Positions 1 through 6,109 of a stretch of 6,471 nucleotides of DNA are shown here, one piece after another. The stretch covers positions 1-6,471 of the forward strand of contig DAOWKM010000087.1 of NCBI GenBank assembly GCA_030643695.1. The letters run 5' to 3'. Both the position numbers and the translations under genes were made by a program. The notes beneath the pieces were generated by a model that was not told the DNA's origin, made no database searches, and saw only the letters and a list, made by a program, of their open reading frames with translations. Position 1 is the first letter of the stretch. Every line of letters begins with the position of its first letter. Source of the DNA: Dehalococcoidia bacterium. GTDB taxonomy: Bacteria; Chloroflexota; Dehalococcoidia; Dehalococcoidales; DAOWKM01.

Positions 1-14
1 CTCGGCTTTTTTTT
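1..14 (+). terminator. possible tail of an upstream intrinsic terminator
   Basis: The window opens with CTCGGC followed by eight T residues (7-14). This looks like the 3' arm and U-tract of a rho-independent terminator for a gene to the left. The 5' arm of the stem would lie outside the window, so the hairpin cannot be tested. From 15 to 119 the sequence is AT-rich leader. I see no open frame in it and no convincing -35/-10 pair; the best -10-like words are TATTAT at 72-77 and TATAAC at 82-87. Confidence 0.3.
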
Positions 15-155
15 GCTCCCTACCCGTCGTAATCTAATCTTTACCATTCTTACTTAACCTTATTTCTGAATTATTATGCACTATAACTGGGTGGCTGTCA
101 ACTGTGGCTTAACTTATGGTTGTCAGAAGAGTCTATTTGGAGCTATAATCGCAGT

Positions 156-878
156 ATGGAAGTAGAAAAATTACACAGTTGGCAGCTTAATATTGCTCAG
201 GCTAGAGACACCCAGCAGAGGCTATCAACACAGGTGTCTAGAAGCGGTGAGGTTTCCAATCCACACTTTATAGCTGGTGTAGATATAGCAGTAGGGAAAG
301 CCCGGGAGATGGCTACCGCGGCGGTGGTTGTCTTAAGCTACCCCGAACTTAGACCAGTTGAAACGCAAATAGCTCAAGGCGAACTCGGCTTTCCTTACAT
401 CCCGGGACTTTTATCCTTCAGGGAGGCACCATTAACGCTGACTGCTTGTCAGAGACTTACTGTTACCCCTGACCTTATCCTGGTTGATGGTCAGGGGATT
501 GCTCACCCCCGACGAATGGGTCTCGCCTCTCACCTAGGGCTCTTTTTGAATACACCAACAATTGGCTGTGCTAAATCCCTGCTGTGTGGCAGACATGAAG
601 TGCTCGCTGAGGAGGTAGGTAGCTATGCTGAAGTAGTGGATAGGGGTGAGACTATAGGGATGGCTTTGCGAACCAAACTCGGAGTCAAGCCTGTTTATGT
701 CTCTATCGGTCATAAGATTGACCTTCAAACTGCCATTTACTGGGTGCTGGAATGCTGCCGCGGTTATCGCTTACCAGAGCCTACCCGCTTCGCTCATCTG
801 GCCGCAGGCGGAAATTTGGAACCAGAAAGGAATGTGGCTCTACCTGAGGCAAGCTATCAAGGGGAACTTTTTGGCTAG
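156..878 (+). CDS. nfi: endonuclease V (deoxyinosine 3'-endonuclease)
   Basis: Endonuclease V starts repair of deaminated adenine: it nicks DNA at the second phosphodiester bond 3' of deoxyinosine, using a metal-dependent RNase H-like fold in the cytoplasm. Family landmarks, numbered from ATG 156 (240 aa), are the first catalytic Asp in IAGVD (D43), the PYIP wedge with Tyr81, Glu90 in SFRE, Asp111 in LVDG followed by GIAHPRRMGLASH, PTIGCAK, the GH pair near 185-186, YRLPEPTR, and a late His214. D43 and H214 match the numbering I recall for Thermotoga maritima EndoV, and the other sites are offset by one, so the active site appears intact. The frame also has a TTG at 120 that would add 12 residues (252 aa). 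I prefer ATG 156 because family proteins begin at about this point. Neither start has a good ribosome binding site; GGAG at 139-142 is 13 bases from the ATG. The C-terminal 20 or so residues after the last His are unconserved. prfB follows after 19 bases, probably in one transcript. Confidence 0.93.
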   Translation: MEVEKLHSWQLNIAQARDTQQRLSTQVSRSGEVSNPHFIAGVDIAVGKAREMATAAVVVLSYPELRPVETQIAQGELGFPYIPGLLSFREAPLTLTACQRLTVTPDLILVDGQGIAHPRRMGLASHLGLFLNTPTIGCAKSLLCGRHEVLAEEVGSYAEVVDRGETIGMALRTKLGVKPVYVSIGHKIDLQTAIYWVLECCRGYRLPEPTRFAHLAAGGNLEPERNVALPEASYQGELFG

Positions 879-897
879 AAGAATCGGGTGAGGATAA

Positions 898-1996
898 ATG
901 CAGGAATTAAGTGACAAATTAAAGGATTTAAAGGCTAGAATCTCTATAGCGCTGGTGCATCTTTGACATTGTTGATAAGGAAAAGGAAATCATCAGCTTA
1001 GAGAAGCAGTCAGCCCAACCTGACTTTTGGTTAGACCAGACCAAGGCGCAGGATGTTATGCGTCGGTTAGCTGAGCAGAAGAAGGTGGTGCACCGGTGGC
1101 GAGAACTTGAGAAAAGGGTGGCTGACACTGCCGAATTAATCTCCCTGGCAGAAGGAGACGCCTCACTCAGGCTAGACATTCAATCTGAAATTGACAAACT
1201 GACCTCCTATCTTGATGAGCTGGAACTAGAGAGGGCTTTTAGCAGTGAGTATGATGCCAGAAATGCCATCTTGGCTATTCATGCCGGAGCTGGAGGCACC
1301 GAATCTCAAGATTGGGCGGAGATGCTAATGAGAATGTATCTTCGCTGGGCTGAGCGTCGTGGTTATAAGGCTGAGATATTGGATATTTCCCCCGGTGAGG
1401 AGGCAGGAATAAAAAGCGTGGTCATTGGGGTTGGCGGTGATTATGCCTGTGGCTACTTAAAATCGGAGCACGGCGTCCATCGCCTGGTTCGTCTTTCCCC
1501 CTTTGATGCTGACCATGCTCGCCATACCTCTTTTGTCTTGGTGGAGGTTATGCCTGAAGCTGAAGCCGATGTTGATGTCAACATAGAGCCTGATGAGCTG
1601 AAGGTTGATGTGTTCAGGTCTAGCGGACCGGGAGGACAGCATATGCAGAAGACAAGCAGTGCTGTCAGACTAACTCATCTCCCCACCGGCTTGGTGGTTA
1701 CCTGTCAGAGTGAGCGTTCTCAGCACCAGAACAAAGAAACTGCTTTAAAAATCCTTCAGGCTCGCCTGCTCAAGCTACAGTTGGCTGAGAGAGCCGAGGA
1801 AAAAGCTAGGCTGAAGGGGAAGCGCATAATTGCTGGCTGGGGTAACCAGATTAGAAGTTATGTCCTCCATCCCTACAGGATGGTAAAGGACCACAGAACT
1901 AATTATCAAACCGGCGATACCGATGCTATACTGGATGGGGAACTGGACGGCTTTATAACCGCCTACCTCCGCTCTAATTTCAGTAGGGAGGGATAG
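898..1996 (+). CDS. prfB: peptide chain release factor 2, with programmed +1 frameshift
   Basis: RF2 recognises UGA and UAA in the ribosomal A site and triggers hydrolysis of peptidyl-tRNA. The coding sequence is 898-963 joined to 965-1996: 22 codons from ATG 898 reach CTT, an in-frame TGA follows, and skipping T964 continues with GAC (Asp23) to TAG at 1994. The product is 365 aa, the length of E. coli RF2. Seen in it are an N-terminal helical coiled region, AGAGGTESQDWAEML, the GVHRLVR segment, the SPF tripeptide that reads UGA (about residues 200-202), SSGPGGQ with the catalytic GGQ (245-247, the Gln normally methylated by PrmC), the SQHQNK segment and a GWGNQIRSYV segment. Start support is GAGG at 890-893, four bases before the ATG. 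Starting at ATG 1058 instead would remove 53 residues and should not be used. Low RF2 slows reading of the internal UGA and favours the shift, giving autoregulation. Its own stop is TAG, which RF1 reads. Confidence 0.96.
952..967 (+). promoter_or_regulatory. prfB +1 programmed frameshift site
   Basis: The bases CTT TGA C at 961-967 are the canonical RF2 recoding heptamer: P-site Leu codon, UGA stop, then C, a weak termination context. Frame 0 ends here after 22 codons; the +1 frame continues as RF2 with no break to 1996. In E. coli an AGGGGG element sits three bases before CTT and pairs with 16S rRNA. Here the same place (952-957) reads CTGGTG, in which only GGTG could pair, with the CACC part of the anti-Shine-Dalgarno tail. 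The stimulator is therefore recognisable but weak. Confidence 0.93.
1986..1992 (+). promoter_or_regulatory. strong ribosome binding site inside the prfB 3' end
   Basis: GGGAGGG lies over the last codons of prfB and ends six bases before ATG 1999. It is among the best Shine-Dalgarno sequences in the window. It has no use for prfB itself, so it supports the ATG at 1999 being, or having recently been, a real translation start coupled to prfB. Confidence 0.6.
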
Positions 1997-1998
1997 CT

Positions 1999-2376
1999 AT
2001 GATTAAGGGATATTGCCAGGACAACTACAAAAGAGCTGTCTTAAATGTGTTGGAAGCCTGGAGTGGTCAAGCTTACGTCCATGATGTGATAGAAGCTTTG
2101 ATGAACGGACCTGACGAGTTCAGGCTTGACCTTACTTCAGAAGAAAAAGTATAGACTGGCCCTTGTGGAAATAACACATTTAAGCACGCTTACTGCGCTG
2201 CAGTAGAGCAATTGCGGAAAGAAGGCTATATTAAGCCTTATAAACCGTATAAAGATAAAATTTGGAGGCGGACGCAGAAACCTTATACCTACAGATTACT
2301 AATTAATCTTACAAGGAACTTTGCAACCTATCCCCCTGACCCCCTTCCCTTAATAAGGGAAGGGGGAGTGGAGTAA
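1999..2376 (+). pseudogene. small unidentified gene interrupted by an in-frame TAG
   Basis: I do not recognise this gene. ATG 1999 opens a 51-codon frame closed by TAG at 2152-2154. The same frame then continues for 73 more sense codons to TAA at 2374-2376, and much of that looks like real protein (for example the stretches AAVEQLRKEGYIK and YKDKIWRRT). A single TGG-to-TAG change at 2152 would explain the break: EEKV-W-TGPCGNN reads smoothly. The first part is helical in character (YKRAVLNVLEAW, VHDVIEALMNG) and the second has a helix followed by basic residues, vaguely like a small winged-helix DNA-binding protein; that is a guess. There is no usable start just after the TAG (the first is TTG 2212). 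TAG is a normal stop here: nfi, prfB and the substrate-binding protein gene all end in it. The last 16 or so codons lie in the foldback repeat and are probably not original. Alternatives are a genuine 51-aa protein, or a sequencing error. Confidence 0.45.
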
Positions 2377-2452
2377 GAGAGGGGCTTCGCCCCTCTCTAA
2401 AATCTCTTCCCCCTCTCCTTGAGAAGGAGAGGGGGATTAAGGGGGTGAGGTT
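2325..2452. repeat. symmetrical foldback element with three nested hairpins
   Basis: This 128-bp C/G-rich block begins with AACCT and ends with AGGTT, and its two halves are imperfect inverted copies of each other. Each half has its own hairpin: 2340-2352 with 2354-2366 (13 perfect pairs), and 2408-2420 with 2424-2436 (13 pairs, loop GAG). The halves meet in a central hairpin, 2376-2385 with 2389-2398 (10 pairs, loop TTC). Both halves carry the CCCCCT-type runs next to the AACCT end and the AGAGAGGGGC word at the centre. It has no coding capacity. No hairpin is followed by a T-run, so it is not a typical intrinsic terminator. The layout resembles a MITE or REP-like palindromic repeat, but other copies cannot be seen in this window and no clear target duplication flanks it. 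It fills most of the gap between the broken ORF and the metallopeptidase gene, and would form strong structure if transcribed. Confidence 0.75.
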
Positions 2453-2502
2453 CGTAAATAATCTCCCTATAGGGGGTTTGAGGTAAGTTTAGGTAAAGAA
2501 GA

Positions 2503-3729
2503 ATGATTAACAAGGCTGGTATATTAGCCCTAGTTGTTTGCTTATTCCTGAGTATACTGAGCCCCGTCTCGGTTCAAGCCCACAGCGGGCTTACCATCCT
2601 AGATAGCTCGGTTCAGGCGGAGTTCCCGTCTAAGCTTAGCTTCAATTTATCAGCCCAAAGCGATGTTAATATTACTGATATTCGCCTCCACTATACCGTT
2701 GACCGACTAAGCTTTGCCCAGGTAACCAGTGAGGTTTATATTGACTTTGTGCCCAGTCCTACTGTTGATGCTCAGTGGACCTGGGATATGAGGAAAACGG
2801 GTGGCTTACCCCCAGGGTCCAGTGTGTACTACTGGTGGGCAGTGGAGGATGCCGATGGTAGCCGGGTTGAAACAGCTCTGCTTCAACTTCAGTTTGATGA
2901 CCTCCGTTATCCCTGGCACAGTTTAACCGAGGGTGAGGTAACTATATACTGGTATGAGGGTGATAACTCCTTTGCCCAGGAGATAATGGCAGCGGCTCAG
3001 CAAGCATTGGCTCGGCTGGCTGATGATACCGGTGCCTGTCTTGAGAGGCCGGCTAGGCTCTATATCTACGCCAGTGTCCAGGATGTACAGGGGGCTATGA
3101 TTTACCCTCAGGAGTGGACGGGAGGGGTAGCCTTTACCAGATATGCTGCTATCGCTATTGGCATAGCTCCAGATAAGCTTGACTGGGGGAAGAGGGCAAT
3201 TGCCCATGAGCTAACCCACCTGGTTATCCATCAGATGACCCTTAATCCCTACAGCGGGTTGCCTACTTGGCTTGATGAGGGTTTAGCCATGCATACCGAA
3301 GGGCTGATTGCTCCACAATTTATCGCTTATCTAAGTAAAGCAGTAGCTGAGAATAGTCTCATCTCGGTGCGTAGCTTATCAAGTCCCTTTTCAGCTTATG
3401 CTGGCGAGGCAACCCTTGCCTATGCCCAGAGTTGTAGCCTGGTTGAATTTCTTATTGCTAATTATGGACAGGGTAAAATGCTGGAGCTGTTGAATACCTT
3501 TAGACAGGGTAGTGGCTATGACGCTGCCTTACAAAAAGTTTATGGCTTTGATATGGATGGTCTGGATACTCTGTGGCGGGATTATATTACTGAGCAGTAT
3601 CAGACACCAGAGGTGACGACAACCGTAGTGCATCCAGCACTAGTTGGAACATTAGCCGCGCTAACTGCTGCACTCCTCCTATGGTTAGCTCTGGTTGCTG
3701 AAAGTTGGGCATGGAGGCGAAGCTGGTGA
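2503..3729 (+). CDS. membrane-anchored peptidase MA-like zinc metallopeptidase
   Basis: The 408-aa product is predicted to be exported and anchored at the cell surface. Residues 1-26 form a signal peptide (a Lys, a long hydrophobic core, then VQAHS). Residues of about 28-132 look like a beta-sandwich (Ig/FN3-like) domain: alternating polar and hydrophobic strands with a WTWDM...YYWWAVEDADG segment. The catalytic domain follows: HELTH at 235-239 supplies two zinc ligands and the general-base Glu, and WLDEGLA at 256-262 supplies the likely third ligand Glu259, the gluzincin layout of the peptidase MA family. A hydrophobic helix at about 377-400 followed by WRRSW makes a C-terminal membrane anchor. 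Substrates are unknown. ATG 2503 is chosen because it begins the signal peptide; AGGT at 2491-2494 is a modest binding site eight bases away. The gene ends in TGA overlapping the radC start. Confidence 0.85.
   Translation: MINKAGILALVVCLFLSILSPVSVQAHSGLTILDSSVQAEFPSKLSFNLSAQSDVNITDIRLHYTVDRLSFAQVTSEVYIDFVPSPTVDAQWTWDMRKTGGLPPGSSVYYWWAVEDADGSRVETALLQLQFDDLRYPWHSLTEGEVTIYWYEGDNSFAQEIMAAAQQALARLADDTGACLERPARLYIYASVQDVQGAMIYPQEWTGGVAFTRYAAIAIGIAPDKLDWGKRAIAHELTHLVIHQMTLNPYSGLPTWLDEGLAMHTEGLIAPQFIAYLSKAVAENSLISVRSLSSPFSAYAGEATLAYAQSCSLVEFLIANYGQGKMLELLNTFRQGSGYDAALQKVYGFDMDGLDTLWRDYITEQYQTPEVTTTVVHPALVGTLAALTAALLLWLALVAESWAWRRSW
3713..3717 (+). promoter_or_regulatory. ribosome binding site that decides the radC start
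   Basis: GGAGG inside the 3' end of the metallopeptidase gene is followed by eight bases and then GTG at 3726. The upstream in-frame candidates TTG 3705 and ATG 3711 lie before or at this motif and have no comparable site, so it points to GTG 3726 as the start. Confidence 0.7.
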
Positions 3730-4415
3730 AGAAATCATTTACTATCCATGATTTACCTATTTCTGAGCGACCCAGAGAGAGGTTGCAAAAATTCGGGGTA
3801 GAAGCCCTATCGGCTCAGGAGATTTTGGCTTTGATTCTAGGTCGTGGTATCGCCGGTGAGTCGGTGATGGTAACCGCCCAGAGACTATTATCTCAGTTCG
3901 GCAGTCTTAAACAAATCGCTACTGCTTCAGTAGAGGAGCTAGCTCAGGTGAAGGGAATTGGTGTGGCTAAAGCGTCTCAGATTAAGGCTGCTTTTGAGTT
4001 AGCTAACCGGCTGGAGGGCTATCCCGAGACTGGAGAAAAGCCAATAGTTAAGACCCCTGAACATGTGGCGAGCTTGCTGAGAGGCAGGTTAAAGGATAAA
4101 AAGAAGGAGCATTTTCTGGCGCTCCTGCTGGATACCAGAAACCAGTTAATAAAAGTCGCCGAGATTTCGGTTGGTAGCCTGGATACCAGCATCGTCCATC
4201 CCAGGGAGGCATTCAAAGAGGCAATCTCAGCCAGTGCTGCCTCGGTAATCTTTGTCCACAACCACCCCTCGGGCGACCCTGAAGCCTCGGAAGATGATAT
4301 AAAGCTAACTAAAAGGTTAGCTGAAGCCGGAGAAATTGTCGGCATAGATGTCCTAGACCACATCATTATCGGCGATAAAAACTACCTGAGCCTGAAAAGA
4401 CAAGGCCTGTTTTGA
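3726..4415 (+). CDS. radC: RadC family protein (JAMM/MPN domain)
   Basis: This is a RadC-type protein with an N-terminal helical/helix-hairpin-helix part and a C-terminal JAMM metalloprotease-like domain. The historic name implies DNA repair, but that role was questioned in E. coli and the true function is unsettled. From GTG 3726 it is 229 aa and begins with the family-typical IHDLPISERPRERL; GVEALSAQEILALILGRG follows, then an HhH-like VKGIGVAKASQIKAA (about 75-89). The JAMM residues are complete: Glu146 in AEIS, HNHPSG with His178 and His180, and Ser188-x2-Asp191 in the following EASEDD. The C-terminus DHIIIGDKNYLSLKRQGLF is also typical. ATG 3711 or TTG 3705 would add five or seven residues; GTG is preferred for its binding site, its fit to the family N-terminus and its GTGA overlap with the metallopeptidase stop, which implies translational coupling. 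The pairing with a metallopeptidase is probably co-expression, not shared function. Confidence 0.93.
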   Translation: MKKSFTIHDLPISERPRERLQKFGVEALSAQEILALILGRGIAGESVMVTAQRLLSQFGSLKQIATASVEELAQVKGIGVAKASQIKAAFELANRLEGYPETGEKPIVKTPEHVASLLRGRLKDKKKEHFLALLLDTRNQLIKVAEISVGSLDTSIVHPREAFKEAISASAASVIFVHNHPSGDPEASEDDIKLTKRLAEAGEIVGIDVLDHIIIGDKNYLSLKRQGLF

Positions 4416-4450
4416 GATTATTCATCTACCCTATTGTTTAATATAGTCAA

Positions 4451-6058
4451 ATGATTAAAAAAATCATATATATAATTCTTTCACTAGTATTAGCATGTAG
4501 CCTGCTGGTATTCTACTTGCCACGTGTTGCCTGCCAGCCGGTTCAGCAGGAAGCGCCTGCCACCGAAGCGGAAGTTCTTAACCTATACGGCATTGACCCC
4601 TATACCCTTGACCCCGCCGTCTCCAATGATATGACCTCCCACGAGTATATAATGCAGCTATTCAGTGGCTTGGTCTGCCTTGGTGATAACCTGGAGCCGG
4701 TGCCCGATATTGCCCAATCATGGCAGGTTAGCCATGATGGCATGACCTATACCTTTTATCTACGAAACGATGTTAGATTTCACGATGGCAGGGAGGTTAA
4801 AGCTGAGGATTTTAAGTATTCCTGGCAGCGTGCCTGCCACCCCGATACTCAGTCTCAGACAGTAGCCACCTATTTGGGTGATATTGTCGGGGTGAGGGAG
4901 GTATTAGCTGGTAAAGCTGAGGAAATTAGCGGCGTCAGGATTATTGATGATTACACCCTTCAGATAACTATAGATGCTCCCAAATCTTACTTCTTATCTA
5001 AGCTCACCTACCCCACCGCCTTTGTCGTGGATAGAGCCAATGCGGAATCGGTAGGGGAGTGGTGGCGCCAGCCGAATGGCACTGGTCCCTTCATGCTCAG
5101 GCAGTGGGATGAAAATAGCTTGCTCGTCCTGGAGAAGAATGACCTTTACTACGGCAAATTGGCTAAGGTCAATTTTGTTGTTTTTCAGTTGTGGGGTGGT
5201 GTGCCGATGAATATGTATGAGACTGGTAAGATTGATGTCACCAGTGTTAGTCTTAATTATATTGATAAGGTTACCGATGAAGCCGGCCCCTTTTATCACG
5301 ATTTAGAGGTAGTCCCTGAGCTAAGCTTTTACTATATTGGCTTTAATCACCATAAACCACCCTTTGACGATGTCAACATTCGTCGTGCCTTTTCTCAGGC
5401 TGTAGATAAGGATAAACTAGCTTCCTTGGTATTTAGAGATATGGTGCAGTCGGCAGACGGCATCTTACCCCCGGGCATGCCTGGTTTCAATGATGATTTG
5501 TCAGGGCTGAAATATGATATAAATAGGGCAAAGGAGTTGATTGCCACCTCAAAATATGGCGATGTATCTAACCTGCCGCCTATCACCATTACTACTATGG
5601 GCTGGGGAGGCTTAATATCACAGGAGCTGGAGGCTATCATTCAAGAATGGCGAAACAACCTGGGGGTGGAGGTAAAGGTAAGGCAACTGGAACCGCAGAG
5701 GTTTCTTTATCACCTTAAGCAGGAGAAGGATGACATGTTTTATGTGGGTTGGATTGCTGATTACCCTCATCCACAGGATTTTTTGGATGTCTTATTCCAT
5801 AGTGGTACCGATAGTAACTATGGTGAGTATAGCAATCCTGAGATAGATGCCCTGCTGGAGATGGCCAGTGTGGAACTGGATAATAAATTGAGCTTGGTGC
5901 TATATCAGCAAGCTGAACAAAGACTGGTTGACGACGCTGCTTGTTTACCTTTATGGTTCGGCAAGAATTATATTCTTACCAAGCCCTACATTAAGGGGTA
6001 TAACCTGAGTCCCCTCGGTTTTCCTATGTTAAATAATGTCTCCGTTGAACCTCATTAG
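4451..6058 (+). CDS. ABC transporter substrate-binding protein, family 5 (oligopeptide type)
   Basis: The 535-aa product belongs to the SBP_bac_5 family (OppA/DppA-like), which captures peptides or other solutes outside the membrane and hands them to an ABC permease. Residues 1-28 are an export signal: MIKK then a long hydrophobic stretch. LVLAC at 12-16 fits a lipobox; a second Cys in RVAC (28) has a poor -3 residue. A lipoprotein is likely but the cleavage site is uncertain. The mature part shows TLDPA (52-56), the family signature from about 86 to 125 (AQSW, DGMTYTFYLR, VRFHDG, AEDFKYSW), NGTGPF (209-214), VNIRRAFSQAVDK (308-320), GWIADYPHPQDF (433-444) and NPEIDALL near 462. Length is normal and the frame is intact. 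ATG 4451 has no clear Shine-Dalgarno; it is chosen because it begins the signal peptide. Substrate specificity cannot be read from sequence, and no permease or ATPase gene adjoins it in the window. Confidence 0.93.
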   Translation: MIKKIIYIILSLVLACSLLVFYLPRVACQPVQQEAPATEAEVLNLYGIDPYTLDPAVSNDMTSHEYIMQLFSGLVCLGDNLEPVPDIAQSWQVSHDGMTYTFYLRNDVRFHDGREVKAEDFKYSWQRACHPDTQSQTVATYLGDIVGVREVLAGKAEEISGVRIIDDYTLQITIDAPKSYFLSKLTYPTAFVVDRANAESVGEWWRQPNGTGPFMLRQWDENSLLVLEKNDLYYGKLAKVNFVVFQLWGGVPMNMYETGKIDVTSVSLNYIDKVTDEAGPFYHDLEVVPELSFYYIGFNHHKPPFDDVNIRRAFSQAVDKDKLASLVFRDMVQSADGILPPGMPGFNDDLSGLKYDINRAKELIATSKYGDVSNLPPITITTMGWGGLISQELEAIIQEWRNNLGVEVKVRQLEPQRFLYHLKQEKDDMFYVGWIADYPHPQDFLDVLFHSGTDSNYGEYSNPEIDALLEMASVELDNKLSLVLYQQAEQRLVDDAACLPLWFGKNYILTKPYIKGYNLSPLGFPMLNNVSVEPH

Positions 6059-6092
6059 GCGGGGCACTTTAAATCTTATAACCAGAGATGCT

Positions 6093-6098
6093 AGGAGG
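6093..6098 (+). promoter_or_regulatory. ribosome binding site for the acyl-CoA synthetase gene
   Basis: AGGAGG is a full-strength Shine-Dalgarno word with 11 bases to ATG 6110, slightly longer than ideal. It lies in the 51-base gap after the substrate-binding protein gene; no terminator hairpin is visible in that gap, so read-through transcription is possible. Confidence 0.6.
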
Positions 6099-6109
6099 TT
6101 AATTAAGGC

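Noticed and set aside
91..109. GTGGCT repeated at 91-96 and 104-109 before nfi
   Set aside because: Two copies of six bases are expected by chance and are not part of a longer array.
1999..2154. TAG as a recoded sense codon (amber suppression or pyrrolysine)
   Set aside because: TAG is used as the ordinary stop of nfi, prfB and the substrate-binding protein gene, and nothing in the window suggests recoding machinery.
2137..2206. Frameshift instead of nonsense: dropping one A in the A-run at 2144-2148 gives EEKYRLALVEITHL
   Set aside because: That frame soon hits TAG at 2204-2206, whereas the original frame stays open and protein-like to 2376; a single substitution at the 2152 TAG is the simpler explanation.
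2408..2436. The third hairpin of the foldback block as an intrinsic terminator
   Set aside because: The stem is strong but is followed by ATTAAG, with no T-run on the + strand. It is better explained as part of the symmetrical repeat.
2465..2474. CCCTATAGGG palindrome upstream of the metallopeptidase gene as an operator
   Set aside because: It is a perfect but very short palindrome next to a palindrome-rich repeat; no promoter or regulator is evident nearby.
4019..4366. 115-codon open frame on the minus strand inside radC
   Set aside because: It lies wholly opposite a well-conserved gene, has no ribosome binding site I can support and has low-complexity Ser/Leu-rich content; it is a shadow of the radC frame.
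4412..4442. Promoter-like pair TTGAGA (4412-4417) and TTTAAT (4437-4442) ahead of the substrate-binding protein gene
   Set aside because: The spacer is 19 bases, longer than usual, and transcription would start almost at the ATG; words this loose are common in AT-rich gaps.
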